From Laceyella putida (GTDB lineage: Bacteria > Bacillota > Bacilli > Thermoactinomycetales > Thermoactinomycetaceae): DNA of 57,975 nt. The position numbers were made by a program, and so were the translations under genes. Below the pieces are notes generated by a model. The model searched no databases. It was not told the origin of the DNA and worked only from the letters and a program-made list of their open reading frames with translations. Where the stretch lies: assembly GCF_042665195.1 (NCBI RefSeq), contig NZ_JBHTBW010000017.1, positions 1-57,975 of the forward strand, read 5' to 3'. Below, in pieces: positions 1-6,517 of this stretch. Every line of letters starts with the position of its first letter. The first letter of the stretch is position 1.

Positions 1-63
1 GCTGCCATTACCTTGATTTCCTTGATCATGTGGCTCAATTAATCATTCACCAGACACGCCCTA
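1..63. mobile_element. End of an insertion sequence or related element (partial)
   Basis: Positions 51-61 read CAGACACGCCC followed by TA. The same end, inverted, occurs at 7738 and on both sides of the element at 57666-57796. Positions 1-39 on the plus strand read as a short hydrophobic tail (AAITLISLIMWLN) ending in TAA at 40-42, which could be the carboxy end of a transposase cut off by the window edge. The transposase reading is a guess; the shared terminal sequence is direct observation. Confidence 0.45.
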
Positions 64-81
64 AAAGAGGAGGTTATATCA

Positions 82-1266
82 TTGAAACCAAAAAGAATTT
101 TCTCCCTTTCTCTAGTTGTTGCTTTAATTTTTTCTGTTTTTGTACCTAATGCTAATGCAGAAAACGTTGAATTGATCAATGAAAATGATGCTCTTAAAGC
201 CGCCAAAAAATATTCTCAAAAGATAGGAATATGGGAAGATGCAGAATTTGTAATAGATTCACACCTCTATGATATTGATGATAGCTTACTTGGTTACCAT
301 ATGCTAGTTAAAATTAATAATGAGTTAGCAGGTTATCTTGTTGTTTCCGCAACCAAAGATCGAGGACCCGTTATGCAATATGGAACCAATATCAAATCGG
401 TTAGAATAATAAATGAATTAAAGTCTAAACAAGAAAAAATCTATTATTTGGGTGCCTCAGACTATGTTGGTGCAAAAAGCAGCACAAATTTAAAAGAGAA
501 AATAGATACTGCTAAAAAAACTATGTTAACAGAATTAGAGAGCCAAAATTTAAAAAACAGCGAACAGTACAATGTAATAAAAAATAAAGAATTACGTTCA
601 CTCCCTAAAGATCCTAACAGTCAAGACTTATGGAATTCATTGCTTTCAACTGATGTAGAACCAAAACAAGATGTAACAGTAGAAGCAGAGTATCAAAAAT
701 ATTTGGATGTTGATCCAATTTCACAACGATTAAGTGGAATTAACTATCCAAATTCCTCTTGTGGTCCAACCACTGCCGCTATGATTGTAGATTATTATAA
801 ATCAAGAGGATATAATGTCAAAGCTGGTGTAGATTATCCCCAAGGGGATGTAGATCTTATCAACCATCTATATGGTGAAATGTATTCATCTTATTATGGA
901 ACAGTTGGTAATGATTTCGCAGCAGGTCTATTACAGCATTTAAGACATGTAAACAGCAATTGGTTGGTGGCCAGATCTCCTGGAGAAGGATATTACGGTA
1001 CTTACCAATCTTACATTCAGGGTAATGCACCTGTAGCTATTATGTTCAACGAGAGATATAGTGATTGGTTTAATGATGATGCTAAATGGCACTGGTTAGC
1101 TGGTTATGGGTATAACAATACGAGTGGTTCATATTTTTACGTAAGAGACCCTGACGCTGAGTGTTCAAAACAAGGAAGTACAGCCTCAAGTTGGTGTTGG
1201 GATTCATATAAATGGGTTGATTATGATCAAGATATGGAGCTAGTTTATTCTGAATATAACTGGTAA
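82..1266 (+). CDS. Secreted C39-family (papain-like) cysteine peptidase
   Basis: A 394-residue protein starting at TTG 82 behind a strong AGAGGAGG site. Residues 1-26 form a signal peptide ending near ANA, so it should act outside the cell. The amino-terminal half resembles a propeptide-like domain. The carboxy half carries a C39-type papain fold: Cys227 in SSCGPTT, His337 in WHWLAGYGY, and a likely third residue Asp356 in VRDPD. It lacks the membrane and ABC modules of bacteriocin-processing C39 exporters, so it is probably a free peptidase; the substrate is unknown. The gene is visibly more AT-rich than the housekeeping genes of the window and lies against an insertion-sequence end, suggesting recent acquisition. 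Confidence 0.8.
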   Translation: MKPKRIFSLSLVVALIFSVFVPNANAENVELINENDALKAAKKYSQKIGIWEDAEFVIDSHLYDIDDSLLGYHMLVKINNELAGYLVVSATKDRGPVMQYGTNIKSVRIINELKSKQEKIYYLGASDYVGAKSSTNLKEKIDTAKKTMLTELESQNLKNSEQYNVIKNKELRSLPKDPNSQDLWNSLLSTDVEPKQDVTVEAEYQKYLDVDPISQRLSGINYPNSSCGPTTAAMIVDYYKSRGYNVKAGVDYPQGDVDLINHLYGEMYSSYYGTVGNDFAAGLLQHLRHVNSNWLVARSPGEGYYGTYQSYIQGNAPVAIMFNERYSDWFNDDAKWHWLAGYGYNNTSGSYFYVRDPDAECSKQGSTASSWCWDSYKWVDYDQDMELVYSEYNW

Positions 1267-1681
1267 ATCAAAAGGCTCGTTCTATAAACCGGCCTTTTTA
1301 AATTGATAAAATTCATTTTGCTCGAATGCAATACAATTCTATAAACAAACAAATCATTGTATAAACACAAACAAAAACCTTGCTTTTACTTCAGCATGGA
1401 TTCATCCATTTCCTGTTCCCATTCGCTATGTAGCTTCTCTAAATTCCAACTTCCATCCTTAACGGGATTGAAAGTCGGGATTTTGTATTACATGATCTCT
1501 TAGCGGGGAAAATTCGCGTTTTGACGGCGGGATCCCTAGAAGCGTTTTAATGTTCATTCGTAACCAAATTGCCATTTAAGTCCATAGGAATTACAGGTGG
1601 ATCAATTGAATGTATGGATAAACGTTGCGTTCAAGTTATCTCTTTTGCCAAAGCGTCCTTTATTTGGGCGCTTTTTTGACG
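1267..1681. other. Intergenic stretch with coding remnants
   Basis: A weak hairpin with a T-run (AAAGGC ... GCCTTTTT, about 1270-1300) may end the peptidase transcript. On the minus strand between about 1390 and 1590, two frames carry gene-like peptide (for example LGIPPSKREFSPLRDHV, then KDGSWNLEKLHSEWEQEM ending in a stop near 1391) separated by a frame change. This suggests a decayed gene of unknown family. A stem-loop at about 1646-1676 (AAAGCG ... CGCTTTTTT) looks like a plus-strand terminator. Confidence 0.4.
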
Positions 1682-2011
1682 TTATGGCCACTCAATCCCG
1701 ACAATCCGATTTAACTTAACTCGCTTCTTAATGCTACCATTCTCAAGAACCATTTCTCCAGCAACCAGATCCACTTTACCGAGGAACCCGCAGAAGACCT
1801 CTACTCCTTGTTTCGTTGCACTTGAAACGATAATAGGCTTCTCATTCTCGATGGCCTCGGATAGCATCTGATCCCACTCTTCCCATTTCTGTTCGTCTGG
1901 CTCAGGTGGTATGTATTCTTCTTGTTTCATTAGCTTCAAGGCTTCGACATGCTCAGGTAACATGATTCGCATTGACGTGAAGAGGCGGTTGCCGCGATCC
2001 AATGCACTCAT
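1682..2011 (-). CDS. YolD-like family protein
   Basis: A 109-residue protein matching the YolD-like family in its opening (SALDRGNRLFTSMRIMLPEH) and its closing beta-rich part ending in IVGIEWP. YolD-like proteins are common in Bacillales prophages and conjugative elements, where they usually sit beside a UvrX/DinB-type Y-family polymerase and are tied to the SOS response. No such polymerase is visible here, so the gene looks like an orphan left by a larger element. It starts at ATG 2011 behind GAAAGGAATG. The exact function is not known. Confidence 0.75.
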   Translation of the reverse strand: MSALDRGNRLFTSMRIMLPEHVEALKLMKQEEYIPPEPDEQKWEEWDQMLSEAIENEKPIIVSSATKQGVEVFCGFLGKVDLVAGEMVLENGSIKKRVKLNRIVGIEWP

Positions 2012-2210
2012 ACACGATCATTCCTTTCAATTTCCAGTTTAACCAAACATTTGTTCGTTATCTACTAGAAATTGATTCCAATGAGATTCCTTAGCCCCAG
2101 GGACACAATCTCCGGAGCATTACTTATGCCACAGCACAAAAACAGGCCCCTAGAACCGCTTCTAAGGCCCCTGTTTTTCATCCCGAATACCCTAGGTACC
2201 CCCAAGGTTT

Positions 2211-2561
2211 TCATTTTTGAGTTTTTGCACGAATCTCTAAAGTGCGCCGATTCATTACCTCAACACACAAATCAGCGATACTCTTTGCGTTCGTGAAAAT
2301 AACTTGTTTGGTGATCGGGTCAATGTATTGGCCCAAGCCTGGACTTAGTTTTACTTCCATGTCGTTGTTGTCATCAATGATGAATTGCATGACTGTATCA
2401 TGGATACTATGGATTTTGTAATGATCTAGGGCTCGGGCAGTAGATTCCACCAACGGGATAATTTTCTCGTGGATATCAGGATACATATCCTGCGCAATGC
2501 CTTCATTTAGGATGAAGTCCAATCCATTCGTTGTTTTATCGAAGCGGAACAAGAAGATCAA
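2211..2561 (-). CDS. Hypothetical protein, about 116 residues
   Basis: A single clean minus-strand frame ends at 2211. The frame is open from GTG 2570, but TTG 2561 sits at a better distance (8 nt) from the AGGGAG site, so that start is preferred. The protein is mixed alpha/beta with no signal peptide or membrane segment and no motif I recognise. It lies upstream of the YolD-like gene on the same strand, about 200 bp apart, and may belong to the same foreign remnant. Function unknown. Confidence 0.5.
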   Translation of the reverse strand: MIFLFRFDKTTNGLDFILNEGIAQDMYPDIHEKIIPLVESTARALDHYKIHSIHDTVMQFIIDDNNDMEVKLSPGLGQYIDPITKQVIFTNAKSIADLCVEVMNRRTLEIRAKTQK

Positions 2562-2607
2562 TATGTACACTCCCTATCGATTTTAGTACATACTGATCAT
2601 ACCAGAA

Positions 2608-2640
2608 CCCCATAAAAAAAGAGGCGTTATTTCGCCTCAG
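2608..2640 (-). terminator. Rho-independent terminator, minus strand
   Basis: Read on the minus strand, GAGGC, a 7-nt loop, GCCTC and seven Ts. No intact minus-strand gene lies just upstream of it (to the right), so the gene it served may have been lost when the recombinase element arrived. Confidence 0.6.
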
Positions 2641-2804
2641 AGCCATTGAATATATAAAAGAGCATGCTTGCCCCTGCACCTCTGCACCCCTGCCGCCCTC
2701 AGGCATTATCTCTCGTATGCGGTCACGGTGATCTCAGCGCTTCAGCTCATGCTCTGTCGATTTCATTTATTGCCACTATTTGCGCGGTTTATACATCAAA
2801 ACAG
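2641..2804. other. Gene-free flank of the recombinase element
   Basis: No open frame here has a convincing start or family resemblance. The plus-strand frame running through 2668-2904 enters the inverted-repeat arm and is judged spurious. Confidence 0.4.
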
Positions 2805-3067
2805 TGTAGCTTATTGGATACATAAATTTCCTTTTCATGCAGATCGATTGGTTCATATACACAGGGCAATGAAGATGATTCATAGGAAAGACATTATTTT
2901 TTGACTAATCGAGCTATGTGTGTTATCCTAATATTATGTTGATTAGGTCTCAGACCTAGCATTTAGCTACAAACCCCCCGTATTTTTCGGGTAAAATCAG
3001 TTTGTAGCTAACGGAGTTATGCAGGTTTTGAGCATCGAGAATCCCCGAAAGCCAGTAATGGCGGAGG
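2805..3067 (+). repeat. Left leader arm of the dual-array element (inverted copy at 4604-4859)
   Basis: About 260 bp with a closely similar inverted copy on the far side of the recombinase gene. Inside, in order: a promoter-like pair TTGACT (2901-2906) and TATCCT (2924-2929) with 17-nt spacing; a perfect 7-bp palindrome TAGGTCT-c-AGACCTA at 2944-2958; a 49-nt hairpin at 2963-3011 closed by a 12-bp stem (TTAGCTACAAAC with GTTTGTAGCTAA) with an inner CCCG/CGGG stem; and a small hairpin GCCA-GTAA-TGGC at 3051-3062 just before the first array repeat. The layout resembles a CRISPR leader or the 5' part of a structured small RNA. Function is inferred only. Confidence 0.8.
2901..2929 (+). promoter_or_regulatory. 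Candidate promoter reading into the left array
   Basis: TTGACT at 2901-2906 and TATCCT at 2924-2929, spacing 17 nt, in the left leader arm. The right arm keeps both boxes but with shorter spacing (10 nt), so if the pair is a promoter the right one may be weak or use a different -10, such as the TAATGT just after it. Confidence 0.5.
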
Positions 3068-3329
3068 GTTCCATTGTATCCATTTTGGAATTAGAACATA
3101 GACTTGCATGTAAAATGGAGATTCTCTCCAACTATTTTCCGTTCCATTGTATCCATTTTGGAATTAGAACATAGACCTTTGGTTTGTCCAACAAAAACTG
3201 GAATTTGTTGATCAAGTTCCATTGTATCCATTTTGGAATTAGAACATAGACTCTATCGCTTGGTTCCGGATAAAATCACAGCGAAACACGATCGTTCCAT
3301 TGTATCCATTTTGGAATTAAACAAATAAC
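3068..3329 (+). CRISPR. Left CRISPR-like array: four repeats, three spacers
   Basis: Three identical 36-nt repeats at 3068-3103, 3141-3176 and 3216-3251 begin GTTCCATTGTATCCATTTTG and end GAACATAGAC. A fourth at 3294 is identical for 26 nt and then diverges, as terminal CRISPR repeats often do. Spacers are 37 nt (3104-3140), 39 nt (3177-3215) and 42 nt (3252-3293) and are unrelated to one another. Spacer 2 matches 20316-20354, inside the signal peptidase gene, at every base. No cas1, cas2 or effector gene is in the window, so this is not a standard CRISPR-Cas locus. The repeat holds a short TCCA-TTT-TGGA palindrome and GTTC/GAAC near its ends, so it could instead be a recombinase site. Confidence 0.8.
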
Positions 3330-3355
3330 CTCCTCTGATTCATTCAGGGGAGGTT
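3327..3355 (+). terminator. Hairpin ending the left array
   Basis: A 12-bp stem with a 5-nt loop (AACCTCCTCTGA / TCAGGGGAGGTT, one G-U pair) directly after the degenerate last repeat. The same hairpin, inverted, ends the right array at 4462-4490. The T-tract after it is short (GTCTT), so termination may be inefficient or the hairpin may have another role. Confidence 0.6.
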
Positions 3356-3467
3356 GTCTTATGATAGATTCCATTTCTTGAGCAGATGGCACCAAAATCG
3401 ACGGATGCTACTTTGGTTCTGCTTGACCTTCTCTTTTCAGGAGAATTGTGATAAAATATTGATTAGT

Positions 3468-3489
3468 AAGAAGCTAATCGCTTCTTTTT
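3468..3489 (+). terminator. Attenuator-like terminator upstream of the recombinase
   Basis: AAGAAGC, a 5-nt loop, GCTTCTT and further Ts, lying between the left array and the recombinase start. It could insulate the recombinase from array transcription or act as an attenuator. Confidence 0.55.
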
Positions 3490-3500
3490 CTCAGAATGAA

Positions 3501-3532
3501 AAGTTGCGTAAAATTAGTATTTTGTGCAACTT
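3501..3532 (+). promoter_or_regulatory. Strong hairpin in the recombinase 5' region
   Basis: A 14-bp stem with two G-U pairs and a 4-nt loop. Its left arm (AAGTTGCGTAAAA) is repeated at 3590-3602, right at the recombinase start, so the right arm (3519-3532) could pair with either copy. The alternative pairing would enclose the GGAGGTG ribosome site at 3568-3574 in its loop. A two-state structure controlling translation is inferred, not shown. Confidence 0.45.
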
Positions 3533-3641
3533 CTACATAAATCACAAACGAAGGAATCAGGTCTCACGGAGGTGCTAAGCGTGAAAAAAAAGTTGCGTAA
3601 AACTCATAGAGTCCTTTTTTGAGCATCTCGAACAGGAGGGA

Positions 3642-4439
3642 ATGAGTTCAAAAACAATCCGCACATACCGCAATATCCTTTCGCAATTCGAAACATTCGT
3701 TACTAAAAATGGCGGTGACCTAAACAACCTCACCCGAGTCGATGTTCAAAGCTATATAAATCACATGGAGCAGGAGGGCAAAAAGCCATCGACGATCAAC
3801 AACCACTTTGCTTGTCTGTCCTCTTTTGCTCGATTCCAGAAAAAGACATATATAATGGAAGGGATTCGTCGGCCAGAGATTAGACGCATCCAAAACATCG
3901 CCCCCAAGTCCCTTGATCGGAATGAACGGAACCGATTGCTGCGTGAAGTGGAGAGAGAGGGGAAGCTCCGGAATATCGCCATTGTTTATATGCTGTTATA
4001 TACCGGTCTTCGCGTATCCGAACTGGTTGCCTTGAACCAAGAGAATGTAACGATGGGAGAACGATCAGGAAGTGTCTTGGTAAGAGAGGGAAAAGGAAGT
4101 GTTTCGCGTCGGGTCCCGTTGCCGGCCGAGGCTCGTTTCCATCTTAGACGGTATCTGGAGGAAAGAGCAGAGAAAGGAACATTGGATCTACCGCCCTTGT
4201 TCATCTCCAACTATCAAAAACGGATCAGCGAGAGAAGTGTCCAAGACATGTTAGCCAAGAAATTCAATATCCATCCTCACATGCTACGCCATACTTATGG
4301 CAGGGAGCTGGTTGCCAATGGGGTGGACATCGCCACGGTGGCCGAATTAATGGGCCATGCCGATATTAACGTAACCCGACGATATGCGAAACCAACCGAA
4401 AGAGAACTGAAAGAAGCCGTATCGAAGGTTTTTGGGTAA
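3642..4439 (+). CDS. Tyrosine recombinase (phage integrase / Xer family)
   Basis: A 265-residue DNA strand-exchange enzyme. An amino-terminal core-binding (SAM-like) domain covers about residues 1-80, and the catalytic domain carries the full active site: Arg124 in TGLRVSEL, Lys151, His213 and Arg216 in HMLRHT, His239 in GHADIN, and nucleophile Tyr248 in RRYA. The ATG at 3642 has a poorly spaced ribosome site. The same frame is open back to 3585 and reads KLIESFFEHLEQEG, which fits the family's usual opening. A strong GGAGGTG site precedes GTG 3581, but eight As after that GTG put it one base out of frame, so a slip in the A-run would give a protein about 20 residues longer. The gene sits between two inverted arrays and is the only protein gene of the element. 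Confidence 0.88.
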   Translation: MSSKTIRTYRNILSQFETFVTKNGGDLNNLTRVDVQSYINHMEQEGKKPSTINNHFACLSSFARFQKKTYIMEGIRRPEIRRIQNIAPKSLDRNERNRLLREVEREGKLRNIAIVYMLLYTGLRVSELVALNQENVTMGERSGSVLVREGKGSVSRRVPLPAEARFHLRRYLEERAEKGTLDLPPLFISNYQKRISERSVQDMLAKKFNIHPHMLRHTYGRELVANGVDIATVAELMGHADINVTRRYAKPTERELKEAVSKVFG

Positions 4440-4461
4440 AACGTACGTTATCTCACAAGAA

Positions 4462-4490
4462 AACCTCCCCTGAATGAATCAGAGGAGGTT
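4462..4490 (-). terminator. Hairpin ending the right array
   Basis: Inverted copy of the hairpin at 3327-3355. Read on the minus strand it follows the degenerate last repeat of the right array and is followed by TTCTTG. On the plus strand it lies about 20 bp past the recombinase stop and could also end that transcript. Confidence 0.6.
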
Positions 4491-4603
4491 GTTTGTTTAA
4501 GTCCAAAGTGGATTCAATGAAACCATGTGATACGGCAGCATGGCATGGAAGGGATTGTAATGAAAAAGTATTTGTTCTAATTCCAAAATGGATTCAATGA
4601 AAC
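4488..4603 (-). CRISPR. Right CRISPR-like array: two repeats, one spacer
   Basis: Read on the minus strand from its leader, a 36-nt repeat at 4568-4603 begins GTTTCATTGAATCCATTTTG, then a 44-nt spacer (4524-4567), then a degenerate terminal repeat (clear over 4498-4523, two changes in 26 nt). The repeat differs from the left-array repeat at a few positions and at its 3' end. On the plus strand it ends CAATGAAAC, like the tail of many class 1 CRISPR repeats. I found no match for this spacer elsewhere in the window by eye. Confidence 0.72.
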
Positions 4604-4859
4604 CCTCCGCCATTACTGGCTTTCGGGAATTTCCGATGCTCAAAACCCGTATAACTCCGTTAGCTACAAACTGATTTTACCCTATAAATACGGGGGAGTT
4701 TGTAGATAAATACTAGGTCTGAGCTCTAATGAACATAACATTAGGATAACATTCGATTAGTCAAAAAATACTGTCTTTCCTATAAATCGCCATCATTGCC
4801 TTGTGTATATGAACCAGTTGATTTGCTGATAAGGAAATTTATGTATCCATTTAGCTACA
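4604..4859 (-). repeat. Right leader arm, inverted copy of 2805-3067
   Basis: The minus strand repeats the left arm with about 10-15 percent differences by eye. The long hairpin (one stem mismatch), the GCCA-GTAA-TGGC hairpin and the sequence next to the repeat are nearly unchanged, while the -35/-10 spacing and the TAGGTCT palindrome are altered. The strongest conservation therefore lies in the RNA-structure-like parts nearest the array. Confidence 0.78.
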
Positions 4860-5165
4860 ACCTGAGGGCAACAAGATACGCTTGAATTGAAAGCCCATTC
4901 ACCACAGGCCGCCTTTTCCGTTGATTTCATCCGTTACGGATCCGAAGCCAAAACGCTCCACACCATATTCAGGCCCCACAGTCTTCGGGCTCGACAAAGT
5001 CAGCCATGCCCACCCCCTCTTTCTTGGAAAAAGAGGGGGTTTTTCACATCCTTCCCGGATGAACGACAAAATTTATCGATTTCACGAAGGAAATAAGTTG
5101 AAAATAGAGAATATTTTATCCCCAAACAAAACTTCCGCAAAATCGTTCATAAAGGTGGGAAATCC
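4860..5165. other. Gene-free region with an orphan terminator
   Basis: No convincing gene. A strong plus-strand terminator lies at 5012-5044 (ACCCCCTCTTT ... AAAGAGGGGGT plus Ts) with no intact gene in front of it. Together with the orphan minus-strand terminator at 2608 on the other side, this suggests the element displaced older genes. Confidence 0.5.
5012..5044 (+). terminator. Rho-independent terminator without an upstream gene
   Basis: An 11-bp stem, a 5-nt loop and a T-run. It probably marks the 3' end of a gene that has been lost. Confidence 0.7.
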
Positions 5166-6215
5166 ATGTTTAAAAGCAAAACCCCCCAATTTTTCGACCA
5201 GAAGAAAAGGAAGATTGAGGGTAGCGTTGCAACAATTGAGAAGATTGAGCTGGGCGGGCATGAGCAAACCATCATGATTCGTGGACGGGACTGCAACCAT
5301 CCGCTCCTTTTGTTTCTTCATGGGGGCCCTGGATTTGCCCAGATCGGCTTTGCACGCCATTATCAACAAGAACTGGAAAAGCATTTTCTGGTTGTTAATT
5401 GGGATATGCGTGGGACGGGAAAATCATTCTCCTCTCATCTCTTAAAAGCGGACATGACCATCGATCAACACCTTGAAGATATATACCAACTGATTCACTA
5501 TCTACTGGAGAAATTCAGCCAAAAACGCATCTTCTTAGCCGGACATTCTTGGGGAAGCATCCTCGGGATGTTGTTCGCCAAAAAACACCCCGAGCTCCTG
5601 CATGCCTACATCGGGATTGGGCAATTGAGCAATGTGGAGAAAGGGGAGCTCATCTCCTATCAGCATGTGCTGATCCACGCCCGCCAGTTGGAAAAGCGAC
5701 GTGCCGTTTCCGCATTGCAGAAGCTGGGTTATCCTCCTTACCAGCGGACACGCGACTTGTTTGCCCATCATAAATGGGTCTCCCGATTCGGGGGCGATGT
5801 GAGAAAAGGAAGCATCTTCCGCTTTCTGTTGCGTGGCGTGTTCTCATCCGAATACACCTTGCTCGATTGGTGGCGTTATTATAAAGGGCTGCGTCTCCAT
5901 ATGCGCAGCTTTGGCCGGGAGATCATGCGCGCCAACCTTTTTGAAGAAGTGGAAGAACTGTCGGTTCCCGTGTACTTCTGTGTGGGGAAATATGACTATC
6001 TCTCTCCGCATGAGTTGCAACAGCGGTTTTTTGAGCATCTTTCCGCACCTAACAAAGACCTTATATGGTTTGAAAATTCTGCACACTGCCCCCATCTGGA
6101 AGAGCCGCCATCGTTTTTGATCACAATGTTGCGCATCAAAGAAGAGTTGCTCATTTATAAGCAAAAAGACCTATTAAAGCTCAAAAGCCCTCTTGGCGTA
6201 GCCCAATCAGGATAG
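5166..6215 (+). CDS. Alpha/beta hydrolase, proline iminopeptidase-like
   Basis: A 349-residue cytoplasmic serine hydrolase. The oxyanion motif HGGPG is at residues 52-56 and the nucleophile elbow GHSWGS at 126-131 (Ser128). Asp277 in GKYDYLS and His307 in NSAHCPH complete the triad. HGGPG with GHSWG is characteristic of the S33 group (prolyl iminopeptidases and relatives), but the cap domain (about 155-255) is divergent, so peptidase activity on amino-terminal proline is only one possibility. It starts at ATG 5166 behind AAAGGTGGG, stands alone on its strand and is followed by a strong terminator. Confidence 0.85.
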   Translation: MFKSKTPQFFDQKKRKIEGSVATIEKIELGGHEQTIMIRGRDCNHPLLLFLHGGPGFAQIGFARHYQQELEKHFLVVNWDMRGTGKSFSSHLLKADMTIDQHLEDIYQLIHYLLEKFSQKRIFLAGHSWGSILGMLFAKKHPELLHAYIGIGQLSNVEKGELISYQHVLIHARQLEKRRAVSALQKLGYPPYQRTRDLFAHHKWVSRFGGDVRKGSIFRFLLRGVFSSEYTLLDWWRYYKGLRLHMRSFGREIMRANLFEEVEELSVPVYFCVGKYDYLSPHELQQRFFEHLSAPNKDLIWFENSAHCPHLEEPPSFLITMLRIKEELLIYKQKDLLKLKSPLGVAQSG

Positions 6216-6272
6216 TCTGTTTTGCATCCTCCGCTCAAAGGCGGCTGGGCTTCTTATCAAAAAGGCCACGGT

Positions 6273-6317
6273 AAGGCACGTGCGATGGGCGCATGAACCC
6301 ATCGCACGTGCCTTTTT
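6273..6317 (+). terminator. Terminator after the hydrolase gene
   Basis: A perfect 17-bp stem (AAGGCACGTGCGATGGG) with an 8-nt loop and a run of Ts. Confidence 0.85.
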
Positions 6318-6517
6318 GGGGTGGATTTTCCACAGAATGAATTGAATATTCGACCGATTATGGTTAAGATGAATATGAACCGTGTTTATCCATCAAGGAA
6401 ATTGCTTTCAAACATAGGACAGTTGTGGAAAAGTATTTGATCTTCGATCAAGTACTTTTTTCGTTTGAGAGGTTTGGTGAAAGAGATTCATCTCAGAAAA
6501 ACAAAGGGGTGAGAGGC

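Noticed and set aside
3068..3329. A standard CRISPR-Cas locus
   Set aside because: Repeats and spacers are present, but there is no cas gene within the window, the arrays come as an inverted pair around a recombinase, and they end in a shared hairpin. Called CRISPR-like instead.
3354..3578. A plus-strand open frame upstream of the recombinase
   Set aside because: No ribosome site, it runs through the attenuator hairpin and the 14-bp hairpin, and shows no protein-like composition.
2805..4859. An integron (integrase plus attC cassettes)
   Set aside because: The spacers are 37-44 nt with no open frames, the repeats are not long attC-type palindromes, and the recombinase lacks an obvious integron-integrase insert.
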